DNA from: Gallionellaceae bacterium CG11_big_fil_rev_8_21_14_0_20_60_62
GTDB lineage: Bacteria > Pseudomonadota > Gammaproteobacteria > Burkholderiales > Gallionellaceae
NCBI GenBank assembly: GCA_002787455.1
Contig: PCWU01000073.1
Span: 354 to 9,499 of the forward strand
DNA length: 9,146 bases
Direction of reading: 5' to 3'
Under the pieces are notes generated by a model. That model was given only the letters and a program-made list of their open reading frames with translations. It ran no database searches and was not told the origin of the DNA. Positions 7,601-9,146 of the stretch are shown here, piece by piece. The translations under genes and the position numbers were made by a program. The stretch's first letter is position 1, and each line of letters starts with the position of its first letter.

Positions 7601-7902
7601 CGCAGCAACTTGTGGCGTTACCCCACCTGGCGCGTTTTTTTGACGCGCGGCAGTACCGCGCCGCCTGCAACGAGATGGCTTATATCAACGCGGCGGGAGA
7701 GCTGAAGCGGATCGACCGTCTGGTCGAGTTTGACGACGAAGTATGGGTGCTGGATTACAAGCTGGGCGACAGCGAAGAGGCGGTGCGCTATAAAGCGCAG
7801 ATGGAGGAATATCGGGGCGCGATGCAGGCGGTGTATGCGGGCAAGAAAGTTCGCTCAGCGCTACTGTTCGCGGACGGGGTGCTGCGGGAAGCGGATACCT
7901 AA
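4609..7902 (+). CDS. AddA-like UvrD-family helicase-nuclease
   Basis: Probable ATP-driven 3'-5' motor and nuclease subunit of an AddAB-type break-resection complex, 1097 residues. Superfamily 1 helicase motifs occur in order: Walker A CAGSGKT with Lys21, motif Ia AITFTRKAAQEMRARL, motif II LLDEFQDTNP (385-394), motif III GDPKQSIYRFR (420-430), a motif IV-like LTRRNAQPIV, motif V VHEAKGLEAPIV (798-809) and motif VI LLYVAMTRA with Arg878. The C-terminal PD-(D/E)XK nuclease is intact: GIWLHGLLQ with His964, RIDRL with Asp1036, VLDYK with Asp1049 and Lys1051, and QMEEYR. Only weak ribosome binding (GGG at 4598-4600) precedes the ATG at 4609. That start gives the typical MSIALDPTRSVVVEACAGSGKT beginning; the in-frame GTG at 4573 lies inside the repeat. 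The pairing with the AddB-like gene and the two nuclease domains point to AddAB rather than RecBCD, where only RecB carries a nuclease. A palindromic stretch at 6559-6639 encodes a linker of unusual composition. Confidence 0.88.
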   Translation: MSIALDPTRSVVVEACAGSGKTWLLVSRIVRLLLDGVPPSQILAITFTRKAAQEMRARLQEWLRDLALRDEPWVRQFCAERGLVRLDEAGLQRARRLYSEVLLAQPAITISTFHGWFMQVMQRAPLNSGVMQGMSLLERAGAAQEEAWEELLEQMRRQPDSAQAQQMEWLFGECGLFGARKLLFNFLGKRAEWWAYTQGQSDAPAFALENLRACLAVDMEFDAVAEWGMREDGEQVLFAFVRQLSANGTDTQAKKAGGLEQAWTDHLPPARFDALQPLLFTQAGEPRSFKPTKKQDAESFLIARDALIDRLQQVRDTLAEQRAYRLNRAVLHCGAALLECYQVLKAKKLQMDFSDLEWQLCRLLQQSEHAETMQYKLDSRYRHVLLDEFQDTNPLQWQILRAWFDAAVAVESQPTVFIVGDPKQSIYRFRRADARLFGVAREYLQENFAAETLANSLTRRNAQPIVDAVNAVFRDQPDGFEFVEHQTHQKELPGHLMVLPLAQAEPGNGEDAGSALLVLRDPLTTQRAEAEEGARRNEAVQFARQLQIIVHEWQVGAAGQTRAAAYGDIMVLVRSRTHLALYEEALRERQIPFITSRRGGLLDTLEAEDVQALLTFLITPFADLALAQVLRSPIFACSDADLMRMAEIRTGERGLSSAADAERAEALTQSSLPNPHPSWWQRLQHLADPSPALLRAAGLLQRWLALADKLPVHDLLDRLYFEGDVIARYRAVLAPELRAKVTANLHAMMEIALAVDAGRYPSLPRFLQELRELRDSSDDAPDEGKLGSAGDAVRIYSVHEAKGLEAPIVWLLDANAEKNGKEDSGVLLDWPTRETRPLHFSMYTDQASRGRQRLPLFGLEAAEQAREEMNLLYVAMTRAQQALIVSGNRGAREGNSLSWYARIAAVAGAQPNQLCGNISGAADSAAQANPPQATLRDTDLPPPVSAGTRAAPNSASQQRGIWLHGLLQHITGGATGKTELQQLLAIPAHAIDPLWQQAQQLVALPHLARFFDARQYRAACNEMAYINAAGELKRIDRLVEFDDEVWVLDYKLGDSEEAVRYKAQMEEYRGAMQAVYAGKKVRSALLFADGVLREADT
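6559..6639. repeat. inverted repeat inside the addA-like gene
   Basis: GAGGATTG (6566-6573) is the reverse complement of CAATCCTC (6627-6634), flanked outside by GGGG (6559-6562) and CCCC (6636-6639). GATTGAG (6569-6575) also matches CTCAATC (6611-6617), so the left arm can pair with either of two right-hand sites. The palindrome CAGCGCTG sits at 6576-6583. The encoded stretch (EIRTGERGLSS to LPNPHPSW) contains no helicase motif and may be an in-frame insertion in a linker. Confidence 0.35.
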
Positions 7903-7917
7903 AGCGGGGCGGGTAAA

Positions 7918-7923
7918 AAGGAG
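7918..7923 (+). promoter_or_regulatory. radC ribosome binding site
   Basis: AAGGAG lies 6 nt before the ATG at 7930, at good spacing. It fixes the radC start and shows that this gene can be translated independently of the helicase gene ending at 7902. Confidence 0.7.
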
Positions 7924-7929
7924 AGCGGG

Positions 7930-8604
7930 ATGAGTATCGTTGATTGGCCGGAAGGGGAGCGCCCGCGGGAAAAATTACTGCAACGCGGCGCGGCGGCGTT
8001 GTCCGATGCCGAGTTGCTGGCGATCTTCCTGCGCACCGGGGTGCGCGGCAAAAGCGCGGTCGATCTGGCGCGAGAGTTGCTGGCCCGCTTTGATAATCTG
8101 ACCCGCCTGTTCGCGGCGACAGAAGATGAATTCTGCGCGGTCAAAGGGGTCGGGCAAGCCAAGTACGTGCAGTTGCAGGCGGTGTTGGAAATGTCACGAC
8201 GCGCGTTGCGCGAGGAAATAAAGAGCGGCGATGCGCTGACTTCGCCGCGCGCGGTGCGAGATTATCTGCGGCTGCTGCTGGGCGGTCGCCAGCAGGAGGT
8301 GTTCGCCGCCCTGTTTCTGGACGCGCAACACCGGGTCATCGCCGCGGAAGAATTGTTTCAAGGGACACTCACCCAGACCAGCGTGTATCCGCGCGAAGTG
8401 GTGAAGCGCGCCTTGCATCACAACGCGGCGGCGATCATCTTTGCACATAACCACCCGTCGGGGGTGGCCGAGCCAAGCCAGTCGGACCGCCTGCTGACGG
8501 ATGCGCTGAAACAGGCGCTGGCGCTGGTCGATGTGCGCGTGCTGGACCACTTTGTAGTGGCCGGGGCGGGCGGGTTTTCCTTTTCCGAACAGGGGTTGCT
8601 GTAA
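7930..8604 (+). CDS. radC: RadC family JAMM-domain protein
   Basis: A full-length 224-residue RadC/YicR family protein. The N-terminal UPF0758-type segment carries a helix-hairpin-helix-like region around FCAVKGVGQAKYVQLQ (68-83), a likely DNA contact. The C-terminal JAB/JAMM metalloprotease-like domain has a perfect HxHx7Sx2D signature: His173, His175, Ser183 and Asp186 within AHNHPSGVAEPSQSD. Glu123 in QQEVF is the likely upstream acidic residue. These would bind zinc. Despite the name, a role in DNA repair is not firmly established, because the original E. coli radC mutation was later traced to another gene. The start 27 nt after the helicase gene, with a strong ribosome binding site, suggests it is the last gene of the addBA-like operon. 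A weak GC-rich hairpin but no T-tract follows it. Confidence 0.95.
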   Translation: MSIVDWPEGERPREKLLQRGAAALSDAELLAIFLRTGVRGKSAVDLARELLARFDNLTRLFAATEDEFCAVKGVGQAKYVQLQAVLEMSRRALREEIKSGDALTSPRAVRDYLRLLLGGRQQEVFAALFLDAQHRVIAAEELFQGTLTQTSVYPREVVKRALHHNAAAIIFAHNHPSGVAEPSQSDRLLTDALKQALALVDVRVLDHFVVAGAGGFSFSEQGLL

Positions 8605-8667
8605 GCCGGCGCTGCCTGCCGCCAATCCTGCCGCCGGATTATCCTGCGTTAAATCCCCAATTTCCCT

Positions 8668-8703
8668 TTGACATGGGCGGGCGTTCTATGGATAATCGCG
8701 CGC
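8668..8703 (+). promoter_or_regulatory. sigma70 promoter of the tRNA-tuf operon
   Basis: TTGACA (8668-8673) matches the -35 consensus exactly. It is followed by a 17-bp spacer (8674-8690) and GATAAT (8691-8696), five of six matches to the -10 consensus. The start point should fall near 8703, just before tRNA-Tyr at 8711. The stretch between -10 and start is CGCGCG, a GC-rich discriminator of the kind found at stable-RNA promoters under negative stringent (ppGpp/DksA) control. The control is inferred from family knowledge. Confidence 0.8.
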
Positions 8704-8710
8704 TCTTTTG

Positions 8711-8795
8711 GGAGGGGTGGCCGAGTGGTTAAAGGCAGCAGACTGTAAATCTGCCCTCTATGAGTACGAAGGTTCGAATCCTTCCCCCTCCACCA
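8711..8795 (+). tRNA. tyrU: tRNA-Tyr(GTA)
   Basis: An 85-nt class II tRNA with a long variable arm. Acceptor GGAGGGG (8711-8717) pairs with CCCCTCC (8785-8791), then discriminator A and an encoded CCA (8793-8795). The anticodon stem GCAGA/TCTGC (8738-8742, 8750-8754) holds the loop CTGTAAA with anticodon GTA at 8745-8747, reading UAU/UAC. The T arm contains GGTTCGAATCC. It is the first tRNA of the operon. The symbol follows the E. coli tufB-linked operon by position. Confidence 0.96.
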
Positions 8796-8845
8796 GATGA
8801 GTTGTGCTATTTTTTTGCAGTTTAGGGGGCTGGTGCAAGGGTCGT

Positions 8846-8919
8846 GCGGGTGTAGCTCAATGGTAGAGCAGAAGCCTTCCAAGCTTATGACGAGGGTTCG
8901 ATTCCCTTCACCCGCTCCA
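8846..8919 (+). tRNA. glyT: tRNA-Gly(TCC)
   Basis: A 74-nt tRNA. Acceptor GCGGGTG (8846-8852) pairs with CACCCGC (8909-8915), then T and an encoded CCA (8917-8919). The anticodon loop CTTCCAA has TCC at 8878-8880, reading GGA/GGG. The anticodon stem GAAGC/GCTTA pairs except for the outer G8871-A8887 position, an apparent 27-43 mismatch. The T arm is GAGGG/CCCTT with one G-T wobble. The 50-nt spacer before it contains a T7 run (8810-8816) without a strong stem. Confidence 0.96.
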
Positions 8920-8931
8920 GCAGTTAAGTTT

Positions 8932-9006
<75 letters not shown>

Positions 9007-9057
9007 GATTTTATGGTTTTAGTTCTTTTCGTTAAATTGGGTTGATGGGGGATTATC

Positions 9058-9146
9058 ATGGCAAAGAGCAAATTTGAACGTACCAAACCGCACGTAAACG
9101 TCGGCACGATCGGCCACGTTGACCACGGCAAGACCACCCTGACGGC
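9058..9146 (+). CDS. tuf: elongation factor Tu, N-terminal fragment
   Basis: The first 29 codons of EF-Tu, the GTPase that delivers aminoacyl-tRNA to the ribosome, cut by the window end. The translation begins MAKSKFERTKPHVNVGTIGH and continues VDHGKTTLT, which contains the P-loop GHVDHGKT of translational GTPases. GGGGA at 9047-9051 is a plausible ribosome binding site 6 nt before the ATG. It should be co-transcribed with the three upstream tRNAs, giving a precursor processed by tRNA-maturing RNases. Confidence 0.97.
   Translation, partial: MAKSKFERTKPHVNVGTIGHVDHGKTTLT

Noticed and set aside
8606..8637. Hairpin CCGGCG/CGCCGG as radC terminator
   Set aside because: The stem is 6 bp with a 20-nt loop and no T-tract follows, so a rho-independent terminator is not supported.
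8796..8845. T7 run between tRNA-Tyr and tRNA-Gly as a terminator
   Set aside because: No stable stem precedes the T run other than the tRNA itself, and the downstream tRNAs lack their own promoter, so read-through is more likely.

Overview
The window is a densely packed piece of a GC-rich proteobacterial chromosome, with every gene on the + strand. It most resembles a betaproteobacterium, perhaps of the Nitrosomonadales/Gallionellaceae type. That placement is inferred from gene content, from the tRNA-Tyr/Gly/Thr-tuf order and from a CACAGAG-type intergenic repeat. No 16S or other decisive marker is present.

Bases 1-7902 hold five tightly spaced genes. They are folE2 (GTP cyclohydrolase of the FolE2 type), a stand-alone class I glutamine amidotransferase, fdxA (7Fe ferredoxin), an AddB-like Fe-S nuclease and an AddA-like UvrD-family helicase-nuclease. 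The gaps are 6 nt, 8 nt, a 4-nt overlap, and then 172 nt between the addB-like and addA-like genes. A sixth gene, radC (JAMM-domain protein), follows 27 nt after the helicase and has its own strong ribosome binding site. The first three genes are metabolic or redox. The last three look like a DNA-processing module in which the AddA/AddB-like pair would resect double-strand breaks.

The only sizeable gap in that run (4437-4608) contains a 130-bp imperfect inverted repeat of the CACAGAG type. It lies between two genes whose products should form one complex. A 58-codon open frame crosses it and is joined to both neighbours by overlapping stop/start codons (TGATG and ATGA). This is the most unusual structure in the window.

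Bases 8605-9146 start a separate translation-related unit. A near-consensus sigma70 promoter with a GC-rich discriminator precedes tRNA-Tyr(GTA), tRNA-Gly(TCC) and tRNA-Thr(GGT), then the first 29 codons of tuf (EF-Tu), which is cut by the window end. This is the well-known proteobacterial tRNA-tufB arrangement.

I do not see a clearly new defence or mobile system. The best candidates for novelty are the repeat and bridging ORF inside the addBA-like operon, and the biochemistry of that AddAB-like pair.
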